Shown here: positions 28,807 to 37,806 of the stretch, one piece after another
Numbering within the stretch: the stretch's first letter is position 1
Layout of the letters: the number at the start of each line of letters is the position of its first letter
IMG/VR virus record: IMGVR_UViG_3300010397_000048
Location: 1 to 64,000 of that record
Direction: 5' to 3' (one strand)
DNA: 64,000 nucleotides
DNA from: a virus
Position numbers and translations under genes: made by a program
The notes under the pieces: generated by a model
What the model was told of the DNA's origin: nothing
Databases searched by the model: none
What the model saw: the letters and a program-made list of their open reading frames with translations, nothing else

Positions 28807-30645
28807 ATGATCACTTATTCACATCCGTTAGGCACTGTTTATGTTCCATTACCTGATGATGATCTAAGTGAAGCCTACCAACTCTATAGGAATACTGATG
28901 TATTCTGGGCAGCGGACACGGAAACTACTGGACTTAATCAATATGCCAAGGATTTCCGTATCCGTATTGTCCAAGTAGGAACCAAAGATAAGGCGTGGAT
29001 TCTTAGACCTGAATGGCACATGCAAGCCATTAACGATTTAACTGGTCAGGATGGTCGGCCGGTTTGGTGGCATAACTGGGTTTATGACGCACTCGCTATG
29101 GAAACATCTTTAGGACTCGATTTCGATAACACATTTACGGGTGCACAGGATACTGAAACTGCATTCAGACTTATCGATCCACGTCCCATTATGAAAGGCG
29201 GCTCTGGACATAAGCTAGAACAGCTTGGTACAGAGTATGTATATCCTGGTTCTAAAAAAGATGCTCGTGGAATGATCTTAGAGGAAGGTAAGCGTCTCTT
29301 TGGTCGAGCATTCAATAAGGACAATATGTGGACAATGATACCTGTCGATAATGCAGCATACAATATCTATGCCGGACAGGATGTTTTCCTCACCGCACGA
29401 TTAGCGGAAGTAGGAACACATAAAATGAGGGAACTCAATTTAGAGCGTTTCTACAATTACGAAAGACCGCTTGGGTGGAGACTTGCCCAGATGCAAAGAG
29501 ACGGAATTCTCTTTGACGACGAATGGGCTGCGCGCGTGGAAGCCGAGTACGACGAGATCGCAGACAAGTACGAAAAAGAACTTAGTGTAAAATGGAAGAT
29601 CGCAAAGGGTAAGACTGCTAAGTCTTATGCTAATGCGGCAGCTTCTCTTATTCAGGTATTTGAATCCTTTGATGTTAAATGGACTAAGTTCTCTGATAAA
29701 ACTAATCGTCCATCTTTAGATAAGTCAGTTATTAAGGAGTTAATGAATCTTGGACAGAATAAAGAGATTCAAGGATTGGCTACAGCGGTATTCGAAGCAA
29801 AAAGAAATAAGCACTATGCTGACTACATTCGGGGAATGCGAGCTGAACTCGGAACAGATGGACGAATTCATCCAAATATTCGACCTATGCAAGCAGCAAC
29901 CCATAGGATGTCGATTTCAAATCCTCCTATTCAGCAGTTCCCACGGGATGACCCACGAGTGCGAGGAACACTTATTGCTGACGATGGCGAAGTTATTATT
30001 ACCGCTGACTATGCACAGGTGGAATTCCGCGTGGGCGCAGCAGTCTCGCAAGATCCGGTCCTAATTGGAAAGATCAAGAACGGTGAAGACTTACATGAAG
30101 TTACCGCGACTGCTCTATTTGGAGCGAATTTTAATAAGGGGCAACGTCAGGCCGCAAAGCCCATCGGATTCGGCCGCCTTTATCTTGGTGGTGCCAAAGG
30201 TATTTATACCCAGATGGCTGAATCGGATACTACTGGCTACATGCCCAGCATGGCGCAAGTAACTAAAGCAATCAGAGCATTCGACAACCAGTATAGAACT
30301 TACTATCGATGGGCAACTGGACTAAAGGATAATGTTGAAAAGACAGGTGGAATCCTTTATACGGCAACTGGAAGACGGCTTATTGTCTCACCTTCCTATG
30401 CCGCTCCGAATTATGCTATTCAGTCGGTTGCACGAGATCTGTTTGCAGCGGGCATTAATAAGGCTCACCAAAGAGGACTCGGTCAATACATCCGATTGGT
30501 GGTGCACGACGAAATTGTTGCATCTGTCCCCGAGAACGAAGCCAGCGAAATCGGAGCAGCAATCGCCGAATGCATGACTACAGAATTCAAAGGTGTGCCC
30601 ATTGATGTGGAATGGGAAATCAAAGGGAAGCGATGGACTAAGTGA
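28807..30645 (+). CDS. Family A DNA polymerase with 3'-5' exonuclease
   Basis: 612 residues. The N-terminal DnaQ-like exonuclease has exo I WAADTETTG (D37, E39) and exo II WHNWVYDALA. The polymerase domain has motif A IITADYAQVEFR, motif B RQAAKPIGFGRLYLGG (about 445-455, with Phe rather than Tyr after K-x3) and motif C VVHDEIV (about 566). There is no 5'-3' exonuclease domain. It is the replicative polymerase of the phage. Start ATG with GGAGTTAA upstream. Confidence 0.93.
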   Translation: MITYSHPLGTVYVPLPDDDLSEAYQLYRNTDVFWAADTETTGLNQYAKDFRIRIVQVGTKDKAWILRPEWHMQAINDLTGQDGRPVWWHNWVYDALAMETSLGLDFDNTFTGAQDTETAFRLIDPRPIMKGGSGHKLEQLGTEYVYPGSKKDARGMILEEGKRLFGRAFNKDNMWTMIPVDNAAYNIYAGQDVFLTARLAEVGTHKMRELNLERFYNYERPLGWRLAQMQRDGILFDDEWAARVEAEYDEIADKYEKELSVKWKIAKGKTAKSYANAAASLIQVFESFDVKWTKFSDKTNRPSLDKSVIKELMNLGQNKEIQGLATAVFEAKRNKHYADYIRGMRAELGTDGRIHPNIRPMQAATHRMSISNPPIQQFPRDDPRVRGTLIADDGEVIITADYAQVEFRVGAAVSQDPVLIGKIKNGEDLHEVTATALFGANFNKGQRQAAKPIGFGRLYLGGAKGIYTQMAESDTTGYMPSMAQVTKAIRAFDNQYRTYYRWATGLKDNVEKTGGILYTATGRRLIVSPSYAAPNYAIQSVARDLFAAGINKAHQRGLGQYIRLVVHDEIVASVPENEASEIGAAIAECMTTEFKGVPIDVEWEIKGKRWTK

Positions 30646-30809
30646 TTAAAGTACAGATCCAAGTTACAGTGAACAGTATGGAATTTTCTTACGACGTAGA
30701 GCAACTTAATATTCCCAGAGACGATAATACGGTCTTATACGAAAAGGCTCAGAGTTTGTTATCTGATGCTAATAGTAAGGTACGTAGAGCTTTGGAGAGT
30801 CAGAAATGA
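30642..30809 (+). CDS. Small protein, 55 aa
   Basis: 55 residues from GTG 30642, overlapping the polymerase stop by 4 bases. Two beta strands (VIKVQIQVTV, MEFSYDVE) then a helix (YEKAQSLLSDANSKVRRAL). Function unknown. Supported by overlaps on both sides. Confidence 0.55.
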   Translation: MIKVQIQVTVNSMEFSYDVEQLNIPRDDNTVLYEKAQSLLSDANSKVRRALESQK

Positions 30810-30916
30810 ACTTCATCGATAGAAAAGGCCAAGAAGAAGCCCCTAAAACTCAACGACCAGAACGACCTTCTAAACCACCTGAAGCCCCGCCAGTAAGTGG
30901 AGGTAAGTGCAAATGA
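30806..30916 (+). CDS. Short Pro-rich protein, 36 aa
   Basis: 36 residues, nearly a quarter Pro, probably disordered. It overlaps the previous stop and the next start, which is the main evidence that it is translated. Confidence 0.4.
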   Translation: MNFIDRKGQEEAPKTQRPERPSKPPEAPPVSGGKCK

Positions 30917-31185
30917 ATCAAGGAATTGTCAATGAGGTAATGGATATTATTGCTAATGGCTATGGTTCCATGCCGACAGGTATTGATCGAGCAGTGGCAT
31001 TGAATGTTGTGAATTACTTCTATCGAAAAGGGTGGCGTGGGCCGGAAGATATTGCCGAGTTAATCAAAAATGCTAAAGTTAATCCCGATGCTGAAGTCAG
31101 AGTAGTAAATAGCGGGCCTATTGATATGAAATATGTAAGAGGTGCAGAGGAGCGCATCAATGCTAATCCCGGTCCTCACTCCTGA
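30913..31185 (+). CDS. Hypothetical protein, 90 aa
   Basis: 90 residues from ATG 30913 (GTG 30907 also possible). Helical N-terminal half with YRKGWRGPEDIAELI. No domain recognised. Confidence 0.6.
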   Translation: MNQGIVNEVMDIIANGYGSMPTGIDRAVALNVVNYFYRKGWRGPEDIAELIKNAKVNPDAEVRVVNSGPIDMKYVRGAEERINANPGPHS

Positions 31186-31420
31186 TATTCAAGTAAATAT
31201 CGAAGAGGAATTAAGAGACGATGAACATGCACACGCTATCCCTTTTTGTGCTGAACATCATCACCCAGAGTTTATGCCTGTATCAGGTACCATTGTTCAG
31301 GCAATGTGCAAACAGCTATTTAGATTTAATAGACTTTCAACCGACACTCCAAAATGTACTCAATGTTCTGAACCAATGGATTCCAACTGCTACGTATGTG
31401 GCAAGGAATTATACGGATGA
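31160..31420 (+). CDS. Cys-rich protein, 86 aa
   Basis: 86 residues from ATG 31160. An N-terminal FCAEHHHPEF and C-terminal CTQC...CYVCGK give a likely zinc site. It overlaps both neighbours. Function unknown. Confidence 0.58.
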   Translation: MLIPVLTPDIQVNIEEELRDDEHAHAIPFCAEHHHPEFMPVSGTIVQAMCKQLFRFNRLSTDTPKCTQCSEPMDSNCYVCGKELYG

Positions 31421-31710
31421 GATTTACGGAAGGCAGGGCATGGCTTTCGCGATGTCCTGTCTCCCATTGTGAAGAACCTGTTATTGAAGCTCACGTATAT
31501 GGTCTAATTCTCCGCCTAGATACTAAAGCCGTACCGGCTGATGATGCTTCAATTCTAAATAAATATCGAGAGATCGTGATCAATGTGTGGAAAGGGCCTA
31601 CTCAATTGTGGGCTACCGCATGGTTCCGAGATCAAGGGAAACCAGACAAGGGACATTTGTACATTCAACATGTTCACGGTCGCAAGAAATATAAGGAGAT
31701 AAATGAGTAA
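31417..31710 (+). CDS. Hypothetical protein, 97 aa
   Basis: 97 residues from ATG 31417, overlapping the previous TGA by 4 bases. It contains a CPVSHCEEP motif. No domain recognised. Next gene overlaps by 8 bases. Confidence 0.6.
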   Translation: MRFTEGRAWLSRCPVSHCEEPVIEAHVYGLILRLDTKAVPADDASILNKYREIVINVWKGPTQLWATAWFRDQGKPDKGHLYIQHVHGRKKYKEINE

Positions 31711-32479
31711 TAAAACTAATGCGGTAGTCATTCTTCCGGATTGGCAAGTACCATTACATCGAGAAGATATCATTAAACGTGTAGCTGATTTTGTTGGGGA
31801 CTTTCAGCCAATTCGATTAGGCCATGTAGGCGATATGACAGATTCAACTCAGATCGGCCGATGGGCACAAGGTCTGAGACAAGAATTCGATGGAGGATTA
31901 GAAGGTGGTTTCGAAAAGACCCGAGAACTCTTGGAATATTACCGTACAAAATACGATGGTCCGTGGGATCTCGTCAGATCCAATCATGATGAAAGATTGG
32001 AATTGGCGATCGAGAAACGGTTACCTGGCATTGCTGGACTTACTATCCAAGGTTATAAATTCAATATCCAAAACGCTCTTAGACTTGATCAATTCGGAAT
32101 CGAGTGGCATGAATCTCCTGTATCGATTGCTCCTAATTGGATTATGGCGCATGGCGACGAGGGTAGAGTTTCTCAAGTCCCAGGAGCAACAGCGCTTAAC
32201 CTCGCGAATGAAATTCATCAATCAGTCGTCTGTGGACATACACATAGAGCAGCCCTTGTCTGGTCCTCAAAGGGACTATCTGATAAGAGAGAAGCTTTTG
32301 CGGGACTCGAAGTTGGGCACATGATGGATATTCCAGCGGCCGAATACTTAGGTCGCGCTAGACTTAATAATTGGGGAACGGCATTTGGCATTCTGTGGTT
32401 GAATGGTGATGAGGTGTTTCCTGAATTAGTGCCCATCAATCCTGATGGACATTTTATGGTAAATGGTGAGAGGTACTAA
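31703..32479 (+). CDS. Calcineurin-like metallophosphoesterase
   Basis: 258 residues. Metal-binding motifs in order: LPDWQVPLH, GHVGDMTD, RSNHDERLE (GNHD-like), MAHGD and GHTHRA. This is the two-metal phosphoesterase fold used by phage DNA/RNA phosphatases and exonucleases. The substrate cannot be told from sequence. It lies between the polymerase and thymidylate synthase. Confidence 0.85.
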   Translation: MSNKTNAVVILPDWQVPLHREDIIKRVADFVGDFQPIRLGHVGDMTDSTQIGRWAQGLRQEFDGGLEGGFEKTRELLEYYRTKYDGPWDLVRSNHDERLELAIEKRLPGIAGLTIQGYKFNIQNALRLDQFGIEWHESPVSIAPNWIMAHGDEGRVSQVPGATALNLANEIHQSVVCGHTHRAALVWSSKGLSDKREAFAGLEVGHMMDIPAAEYLGRARLNNWGTAFGILWLNGDEVFPELVPINPDGHFMVNGERY

Positions 32480-32652
32480 TGTCACGAGTTATCGTCTATG
32501 CAATGGAGTTCCCAGCGACAAGCGAACCATATGTCATTGAAATGGATAAAGAAGCAGCGATAGAGTTATTGAAATTCCTGATGAAAACTCCAAAGCATAA
32601 CAAAGAAATCGCTAGGTTAACTAAACAATTAAAGAGGGTATTAGCACAGTGA
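32479..32652 (+). CDS. Small protein, 57 aa
   Basis: 57 residues, ATG overlapping the previous TAA by 1 base. A strand then a basic helix (HNKEIARLTKQLKRV). Function unknown. Confidence 0.5.
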   Translation: MSRVIVYAMEFPATSEPYVIEMDKEAAIELLKFLMKTPKHNKEIARLTKQLKRVLAQ

Positions 32653-32810
32653 GGCTGCTATTTACTATAGGTAGATTGACTATTTTCGATTTTCATCTAT
32701 TCGAAATTGATGACTCCACAGAGGAGTCTCCAGATGTAATTGTTGTTCACCATCATGAAGGTGAAGACGAAGGTGAAGACCCCGGTGATATCTTTGGTAA
32801 AGGGAAATGA
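32649..32810 (+). CDS. Small acidic His-containing protein, 53 aa
   Basis: 53 residues from GTG 32649, overlapping both neighbours by 4 bases. The C-terminal half is acidic with a His cluster (VVHHHEGEDEGED). Function unknown. Confidence 0.48.
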   Translation: MRLLFTIGRLTIFDFHLFEIDDSTEESPDVIVVHHHEGEDEGEDPGDIFGKGK

Positions 32811-33040
32811 TGGAAGATCCAAGATTAGAAATTAAAGGATTAAAAGAAAAGCTCGGAGTAACTGATGAGCAACTTGACAATCTTAGAGAATTGAAAGTTG
32901 CCACTCAAACCAGAGAAGCCTTTATGATGTTTAATATCTGGAAACGCGGCGGCAACATTCATGGAGTAAACGAAACTGCGACTCAGAAACGTAGAGCTAA
33001 GAATAAGGCAGCAAGAAAGGCTAGACGTGGAAATCGGTAA
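32807..33040 (+). CDS. Small protein with basic tail, 77 aa
   Basis: 77 residues: a helical, Leu-rich first half and a C-terminal run of Lys/Arg (QKRRAKNKAARKARR) that should bind nucleic acid. No domain recognised. Confidence 0.6.
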   Translation: MMEDPRLEIKGLKEKLGVTDEQLDNLRELKVATQTREAFMMFNIWKRGGNIHGVNETATQKRRAKNKAARKARRGNR

Positions 33041-33239
33041 AGGACAATGGAGGATGGATATTAAGCGTAAAGAATCTCCAAGCAGTATTACTCTGACAGT
33101 TAACGGTATTGAGAATCCAAGAACTGTTGTGCTTCAGAAGGGTGATACACTACATTTAGTCTTGCCACCTGTTACTGCACAAATTGGCAATCAATCCTTT
33201 ACTATCGATGTCTCTCCTATCGAGGTGACCTACGAGTGA
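33027..33239 (+). CDS. Small beta-rich protein, up to 70 aa
   Basis: Up to 70 residues from GTG 33027; ATG 33054 after GGAGG is an alternative start. Beta strands throughout (SITLTVNGI, TLHLVLPPV). The stop overlaps the ThyX GTG start. Confidence 0.55.
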   Translation: MEIGKGQWRMDIKRKESPSSITLTVNGIENPRTVVLQKGDTLHLVLPPVTAQIGNQSFTIDVSPIEVTYE

Positions 33240-33946
33240 GTGAAAGACTCAATTTCACTAGTGAAATGAAGGTAGAGTACATCGATCACCTTGGATCTGA
33301 TCTGGAAATCGCGAGAGCTGCTTGGGTATCCACAATGGGTGAAAGAGCAGAAGAAGGAGATCCGGCACGGGTAAAGGGATTAGTTAATATGCTCATGCGT
33401 GACCGGCACGGTAGTCCATTTGAACAAGGATTAATGCGTTTCAGAGTCACTGCCCCGATCGTGGTGTTTCGTGAGCATCATCGGCATAGAATTGCATCGT
33501 ACAATGAAATGTCTGGTCGTTATACAGAAATGAAACCTAATTTCTATGTACCTGATTTTACGCGGCCACTTATTCAGACTGGTAAGCCTGGTGCCTATAT
33601 ATTTGAGCCAGGAACTCCGGAACAATTCGGTGCAGTACAGCATTACTTTAAACTAAATTCTCAGATGTCATGGGATGCCTATAAAGAGATGCTAAATAAT
33701 GGAATCGCAAAAGAAATATCTAGAATGGTATTACCGCTAAATCTCATGTCAACTATGATTGTTGCTATGAATCCACGTGCATTGATGAATTTCCTAAGCC
33801 TGAGAGTTAAGGATTCCTCAGCGAGATTCCCTACTTTTCCTATGTGGGAAATCGATCAGGTCGCACGACAATATGAAATCTATTTCTCACAGGCATTTCC
33901 TTATGCTTGGGAGTCCTTTGTAAATAACGGAAGAGTTGCACCATGA
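33236..33946 (+). CDS. thyX: Flavin-dependent thymidylate synthase
   Basis: 236 residues from GTG 33236. The diagnostic ThyX motif RHRIASYNEMSGR begins near residue 82, and RHGSPFE precedes it. The C-terminal region contains RVKDSSA, like the family's RxxxxAQ segment. It makes dTMP from dUMP using FAD and methylene-tetrahydrofolate. ThyX is usual in actinobacteria and their phages. It works with the ribonucleotide reductase downstream to supply DNA precursors. Confidence 0.92.
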   Translation: MSERLNFTSEMKVEYIDHLGSDLEIARAAWVSTMGERAEEGDPARVKGLVNMLMRDRHGSPFEQGLMRFRVTAPIVVFREHHRHRIASYNEMSGRYTEMKPNFYVPDFTRPLIQTGKPGAYIFEPGTPEQFGAVQHYFKLNSQMSWDAYKEMLNNGIAKEISRMVLPLNLMSTMIVAMNPRALMNFLSLRVKDSSARFPTFPMWEIDQVARQYEIYFSQAFPYAWESFVNNGRVAP

Positions 33947-34143
33947 CAAAGAAAAAGAGAGCTAAAAACGAGCCTACTAAAGGGGATCTATTAGCTCAGA
34001 ATTATAGAAATAGAGCAGCCATGAGAAGAGTATTTGAATCGAGTCTGTTTGCGAAGCACGATACACCAAGTGAACTAAGTCAATTACGATACTGGACTCC
34101 TCGCAACATGGATGCCTGGGAGGTGAATTACATTGGCACGTAA
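33943..34143 (+). CDS. Small basic protein, 66 aa
   Basis: 66 residues, ATG overlapping the ThyX stop. Lys/Arg-rich first third, then a helix and a Trp-containing tail. Function unknown. Confidence 0.58.
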   Translation: MTKKKRAKNEPTKGDLLAQNYRNRAAMRRVFESSLFAKHDTPSELSQLRYWTPRNMDAWEVNYIGT

Positions 34144-34318
34144 AGTGTCCTATGAAGCGGATAGTCCAAAAAAGGGAATGTCCTTAAAGGAATTATTAGA
34201 TAATGTTAACGAAGCTGTTGGCCTAGCTAAGATTAACGAAAAACCATTAGAAGATTCTAAGGTAACTGTATTCGTTAACTTTGGCGGCGGTGTTAAGCAA
34301 CTTATTGTGGAGGTATAA
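34133..34318 (+). CDS. Hypothetical protein, 61 aa
   Basis: 61 residues from TTG 34133. Contains a helix (SLKELLDNVNEAVGLA) and a terminal strand (KVTVFVNFGG). Overlaps both neighbours. Function unknown. Confidence 0.55.
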   Translation: MARKVSYEADSPKKGMSLKELLDNVNEAVGLAKINEKPLEDSKVTVFVNFGGGVKQLIVEV

Positions 34319-34530
34319 TGTTTCATCAGTTTTATGCCACTACTAAAGATAAAAAAGGGCATGAACACAATTATCGACTACCGGCCGGTGAAGCTGTACC
34401 TAGTGGACACGAAATAACTGACCTTTCAGTCGCTGGAAGATTCAAGTTTTCTGAAATCGTAGGCGATAAAATGGCAAAAGATCTGAAAGAGTTGTTTCCT
34501 GTAAAGAAGCGTGATCGTGCCAAGGCGTAA
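34318..34530 (+). CDS. Hypothetical protein, 70 aa
   Basis: 70 residues. Beta-rich start and a basic C-terminus. No domain recognised. ATG overlaps the previous stop by 1 base. Confidence 0.58.
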   Translation: MFHQFYATTKDKKGHEHNYRLPAGEAVPSGHEITDLSVAGRFKFSEIVGDKMAKDLKELFPVKKRDRAKA

Positions 34531-34678
34531 TAATCGGGATCGTCGTTACGAACCCAAGGAATATAATAACAATGAGGGAAAATTTACTAATGACTCAAAC
34601 ATCCCTTCAGAAAAGGGAAAACCAGTACGAAGAAGAAAAGGTAAGTGGGACAAGAACATCTACAAAGAAAACGAATAA
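34517..34678 (+). CDS. Possible small basic protein, 53 aa
   Basis: 53 residues from GTG 34517, Arg/Lys/Asn-rich and disordered. It overlaps the end of the previous gene and runs in a different frame across the first part of the next gene. Either this frame or the first 40 residues of the next gene is probably not expressed. Confidence 0.35.
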   Translation: MPRRNNRDRRYEPKEYNNNEGKFTNDSNIPSEKGKPVRRRKGKWDKNIYKENE

Positions 34679-34985
34679 GCTTCTTGTAATTGGTGGCCCG
34701 GCTGAGGGTAAAATGTTAGAGGAAACTGAATTCAGGTCTATGGTTTATGCACAAGTCAAACCTGTCTCTTGGCAATTGTGGCAAGAAGATATAATTGATG
34801 ATCCTCAGGATTTGGGTTACATTTCACATGTGTATAATGTACAAGAATTAGTGTTCCAAGATAATAAAGAAAGTAGACCTTATTTCAAAAAGATCTACCT
34901 ACATTCTTCATTGACCATTGAAGCAGGAATGGAGAGATTGAAAGCTTTCCTAGTTGAACAGTTCATTAAAATGGACCTCTCATGA
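34572..34985 (+). CDS. Hypothetical protein, 137 aa
   Basis: 137 residues from ATG 34572 (ATG 34590 also possible). The core KLLVIGGPAEGK and helical C-terminus parallel the protein at 21460-21846, suggesting paralogy. The start is uncertain because another frame overlaps its first 107 bases. Confidence 0.6.
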   Translation: MRENLLMTQTSLQKRENQYEEEKVSGTRTSTKKTNKLLVIGGPAEGKMLEETEFRSMVYAQVKPVSWQLWQEDIIDDPQDLGYISHVYNVQELVFQDNKESRPYFKKIYLHSSLTIEAGMERLKAFLVEQFIKMDLS

Positions 34986-35302
34986 CTATCATTGATGAAA
35001 ATGGTTGTCTAGTATTTGGTCCTAGGTCTAAGAGTTGTCCGTCATGGCCTGTTAGAGTAACAGGATTCCAGGGATTATGGAGATACGCTGGAATAGTTCC
35101 TGATTCTAATACTTACAATGATATCTTTGTAGAAGTTATTGGTCCATACTTCCCCGGCAATCCCTCTAGGAATGGTGGGAGATCAAGGATCTTCAATATA
35201 GATAAACTGAAATATGCAGGAAAAAACGCAAAGCCTGTTGATGTCATTAGTGTCGAGACACATGCAATCAGTCTTGACGCACAGCGCGCTCAACGCCGCT
35301 AA
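34982..35302 (+). CDS. Hypothetical protein, 106 aa
   Basis: 106 residues, ATG overlapping the previous stop. Beta-rich (WPVRVTGFQGLWRYAGIV). No domain recognised. A strong terminator follows 17 bases later. Confidence 0.65.
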   Translation: MTIIDENGCLVFGPRSKSCPSWPVRVTGFQGLWRYAGIVPDSNTYNDIFVEVIGPYFPGNPSRNGGRSRIFNIDKLKYAGKNAKPVDVISVETHAISLDAQRAQRR

Positions 35303-35319
35303 TTAAATATTGCTTACTT

Positions 35320-35358
35320 AATAAGGGAGCAAGGTCATTTCGATCTTGCTCCCTTATT
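35320..35358 (+). terminator. Intrinsic terminator ahead of the RNR gene
   Basis: AATAAGGGAGCAAG and CTTGCTCCCTTATT form a near-perfect hairpin of about 17 pairs around a 5-base loop. The TTATT end serves as a short U-rich tail. It separates the small-gene operon from the ribonucleotide reductase. Confidence 0.78.
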
Positions 35359-35375
35359 GGCGTTGAAAGGAAATT

Positions 35376-37421
35376 ATGTCTTATCTTAGTTTCAATTTGA
35401 CCGATTCCTTTGTGGACGGTTACAAAGATCGGGAAGCTCCGTTTGGCTTCCGTGACGCTGGCGGAAATAGCCTCGGAGAAATCACATTTATCCGCACCTA
35501 TTCGCGTACTAAAGAAGATGGCTCAAAAGAGCGATGGTGGGAAACTTGTCGTCGAGTAATCGAGGGAATGTATTCAATCCAAAAAGATTGGGCAAAGGAG
35601 CACGTACTTCCATGGAATGATCATAAGGCACAGAAATCTGCTCAAGAAGCTTATGATCTTTTATTCAATATGAAATGGACTCCGCCCGGTCGCGGGTTAT
35701 TTGCCATGGGGACTTATGTAGTGAACGGACGTAAGGATTCTACAGCTTTACAGAATTGCGCGTTTATTTCTACGCATGACATGACCAAGGCAGATCCTAG
35801 CAATCCTTTTACGTTTTTGATGAATGTGTCAATGCTCGGTGTGGGAGTTGGCTACGACACTCGCGGCGCGGAGAAAGAATTTGTGATTTATTCTCCTGGC
35901 CAATCGCAGGATGAAGCTAAAACCATTACGTATTACCAAATTCCTGATTCCCGTGAGGGTTGGGTAGAGTCATTGAAGATGAAATTAGAATCTTATCTAA
36001 TGCCGCAGAAGCCAGAAGTGGTATTTGATTATTCCCTGATTCGGCCCAAGGGTGCACCGATTGTCACATTCGGAGGAACTGCACCAGGGCCGGAACCATT
36101 GAAGAGACTCCATACAATGATTGACCGAATTCTTGGTAACAGGGAGGGGGAAATTCTAAGTGATGTTGATATTGCTGACATTGCAAATCTCATTGGTGAT
36201 TGCGTTGTTTCTGGCAATGTACGGCGCTCGGCCTTACTTGCTTACGGGCGAAAGGAATCTAAAAACTTCCTCAATCTCAAAAATCCAGAAGTATTCCCGG
36301 AACGAAATTCCTATGACCCTGAGAATCCTGGCTGGGCTTATATGTCTAATAACTCTATTCGTGCTTTTGTGGGTGATGACCTTAGTAGTATAATTCCAGG
36401 TATCGCACTAAATGGTGAGCCTGGTGTTATTTGGGAAGATGTTGCCAAACAATATGGACGATTAGCTGATGCACCGGATAATAAAGATTGGCGATTTGCT
36501 GGATTTAATCCATGCGTGGAACAGCCATTAGAGTCTGGTGAAATGTGTACTCTGGTGAATGTACACTTATCTAAAATAATTGATGAAGCTGAACTGAAGA
36601 GAGTATTAAAATATGCCTACCTCTATGCCAAAACCGTCACATTACTTCCGACGGGTATTCCACGGACTAATGCCATTATGCAGAGAAACCGAAGAATCGG
36701 AATCTCTATGTCGGGAATTGCAAATTTCGCAGACAACAACGGAAGATCTGTCCTCCGTAATTGGATGGATTCGGGATATGGAATTATCAAAGAATATGAC
36801 AAAATCTATTCAGAATGGCTTTGTGTACGCGAGTCCATTAAAGTCACTACTGTTAAACCTACGGGAACCACTTCGTTACTTGTCGGGGAAAGTCCTGGCG
36901 TTCATTGGAGTCCTGGAGGAAGTTACTTTAATAGAGCGGTAATCTTTGATAAGGATCACCCAGTTGTTTCTGTATTCCGAGATGCGGGATACACTGTGGA
37001 GACTTCGATAACTAGTCCCGATTCCAGTGTAGTTATTTACTTTCCCATTCACTCTGATGCTGCACGCTCAGAAAAGGATGTCACTATTTTTGAAAAAGCT
37101 TCACTAGCTGTTGAAGCTCAGAGATGGTGGAGTGATAATGGTGTATCTGTCACAGTGTCATTTGATGCTGAGAAAGAAGCCAATCATGTATCAACTATTC
37201 TCTCTATGTACGATGGGCAACTAAAGGCTATCTCCTTCTTACCTATGGGAAATAAGGTATATCCTCAGCAGCCGTATACTAATATTAGCTCGATCGACTA
37301 TACGAACTTAGAAAGTGCTCTGTCTAAAGTAAACATGAATCTTCTTTATGATGAATTGATCGTGGACGCGGATGGTGAGCAATACTGTACTAATGACGTG
37401 TGCGAGATTCCTAAGAAATAA
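35376..37421 (+). CDS. nrdJ: Ribonucleotide reductase, class II (B12-dependent)
   Basis: 681 residues with GAAAGGAAA before the ATG. Monomeric class II type: GVGVGYDTRG near 150, NPCVEQPLESGEMC with the thiyl-radical Cys near residue 379, and KPTGTTSLLVGESPGVHW near 497. The C-terminal shuttle pair is CTNDVC (C671, C676). It reduces ribonucleotides to deoxyribonucleotides with adenosylcobalamin and needs no separate radical subunit. None is encoded nearby. The gene ends at the convergent terminator. Confidence 0.92.
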   Translation: MSYLSFNLTDSFVDGYKDREAPFGFRDAGGNSLGEITFIRTYSRTKEDGSKERWWETCRRVIEGMYSIQKDWAKEHVLPWNDHKAQKSAQEAYDLLFNMKWTPPGRGLFAMGTYVVNGRKDSTALQNCAFISTHDMTKADPSNPFTFLMNVSMLGVGVGYDTRGAEKEFVIYSPGQSQDEAKTITYYQIPDSREGWVESLKMKLESYLMPQKPEVVFDYSLIRPKGAPIVTFGGTAPGPEPLKRLHTMIDRILGNREGEILSDVDIADIANLIGDCVVSGNVRRSALLAYGRKESKNFLNLKNPEVFPERNSYDPENPGWAYMSNNSIRAFVGDDLSSIIPGIALNGEPGVIWEDVAKQYGRLADAPDNKDWRFAGFNPCVEQPLESGEMCTLVNVHLSKIIDEAELKRVLKYAYLYAKTVTLLPTGIPRTNAIMQRNRRIGISMSGIANFADNNGRSVLRNWMDSGYGIIKEYDKIYSEWLCVRESIKVTTVKPTGTTSLLVGESPGVHWSPGGSYFNRAVIFDKDHPVVSVFRDAGYTVETSITSPDSSVVIYFPIHSDAARSEKDVTIFEKASLAVEAQRWWSDNGVSVTVSFDAEKEANHVSTILSMYDGQLKAISFLPMGNKVYPQQPYTNISSIDYTNLESALSKVNMNLLYDELIVDADGEQYCTNDVCEIPKK

Positions 37422-37465
37422 AAATAGCCCCTGGCTACCAATTACGGTAGCCAGGGGCTATTTTT
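37420..37465. terminator. Bidirectional terminator between converging halves
   Basis: AAAAATAGCCCCTGGCTACC pairs perfectly (20 bp) with its complement ending in TATTTTT, around a 6-base loop. A-tract on one side and T-tract on the other make it work in both directions. It overlaps the last codon of the RNR gene and lies before the end of the - strand operon. Confidence 0.93.
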
Positions 37466-37485
37466 GTTATGGGGCGCAGTAAAGA

Positions 37486-37791
37486 TTACTTAGCACTGTC
37501 CTCAGTGGACTTTGCTGATGTCGCTTTTTCTTTTGTAACAGGCTTTTCTTTAGCGTCATAATACGCTTTTAGATATTTACCTACTTCATTGTCCGCTACT
37601 CGAACAGTGTGACGATCTCCATTTTTAGTGAAAAGAACGAGAGTACCATCACTCTGTCCCTCGCTCTCTCCACCACGTTCAAAGGAAACCGATTCCACAT
37701 CGGACAACGAAACTTCTAGATTGGACTTATTACGGCCAACTCTTTCTACAGTCAGCGTACCGTTTTCAATCTTAATTGTTTCACTTGCCAT
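37486..37791 (-). CDS. Hypothetical protein, 101 aa
   Basis: 101 residues. A beta-rich body (ETIKIENGTLTVERVG, GTLVLFTKNGDRHTVRVAD) resembling a small PH-like domain, then a Lys/Ser/Thr-rich tail. Last gene of the structural operon. Function unknown. Confidence 0.68.
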   Translation of the reverse strand: MASETIKIENGTLTVERVGRNKSNLEVSLSDVESVSFERGGESEGQSDGTLVLFTKNGDRHTVRVADNEVGKYLKAYYDAKEKPVTKEKATSAKSTEDSAK

Positions 37792-37806
37792 GTCGGTTCC
37801 TTTCGA

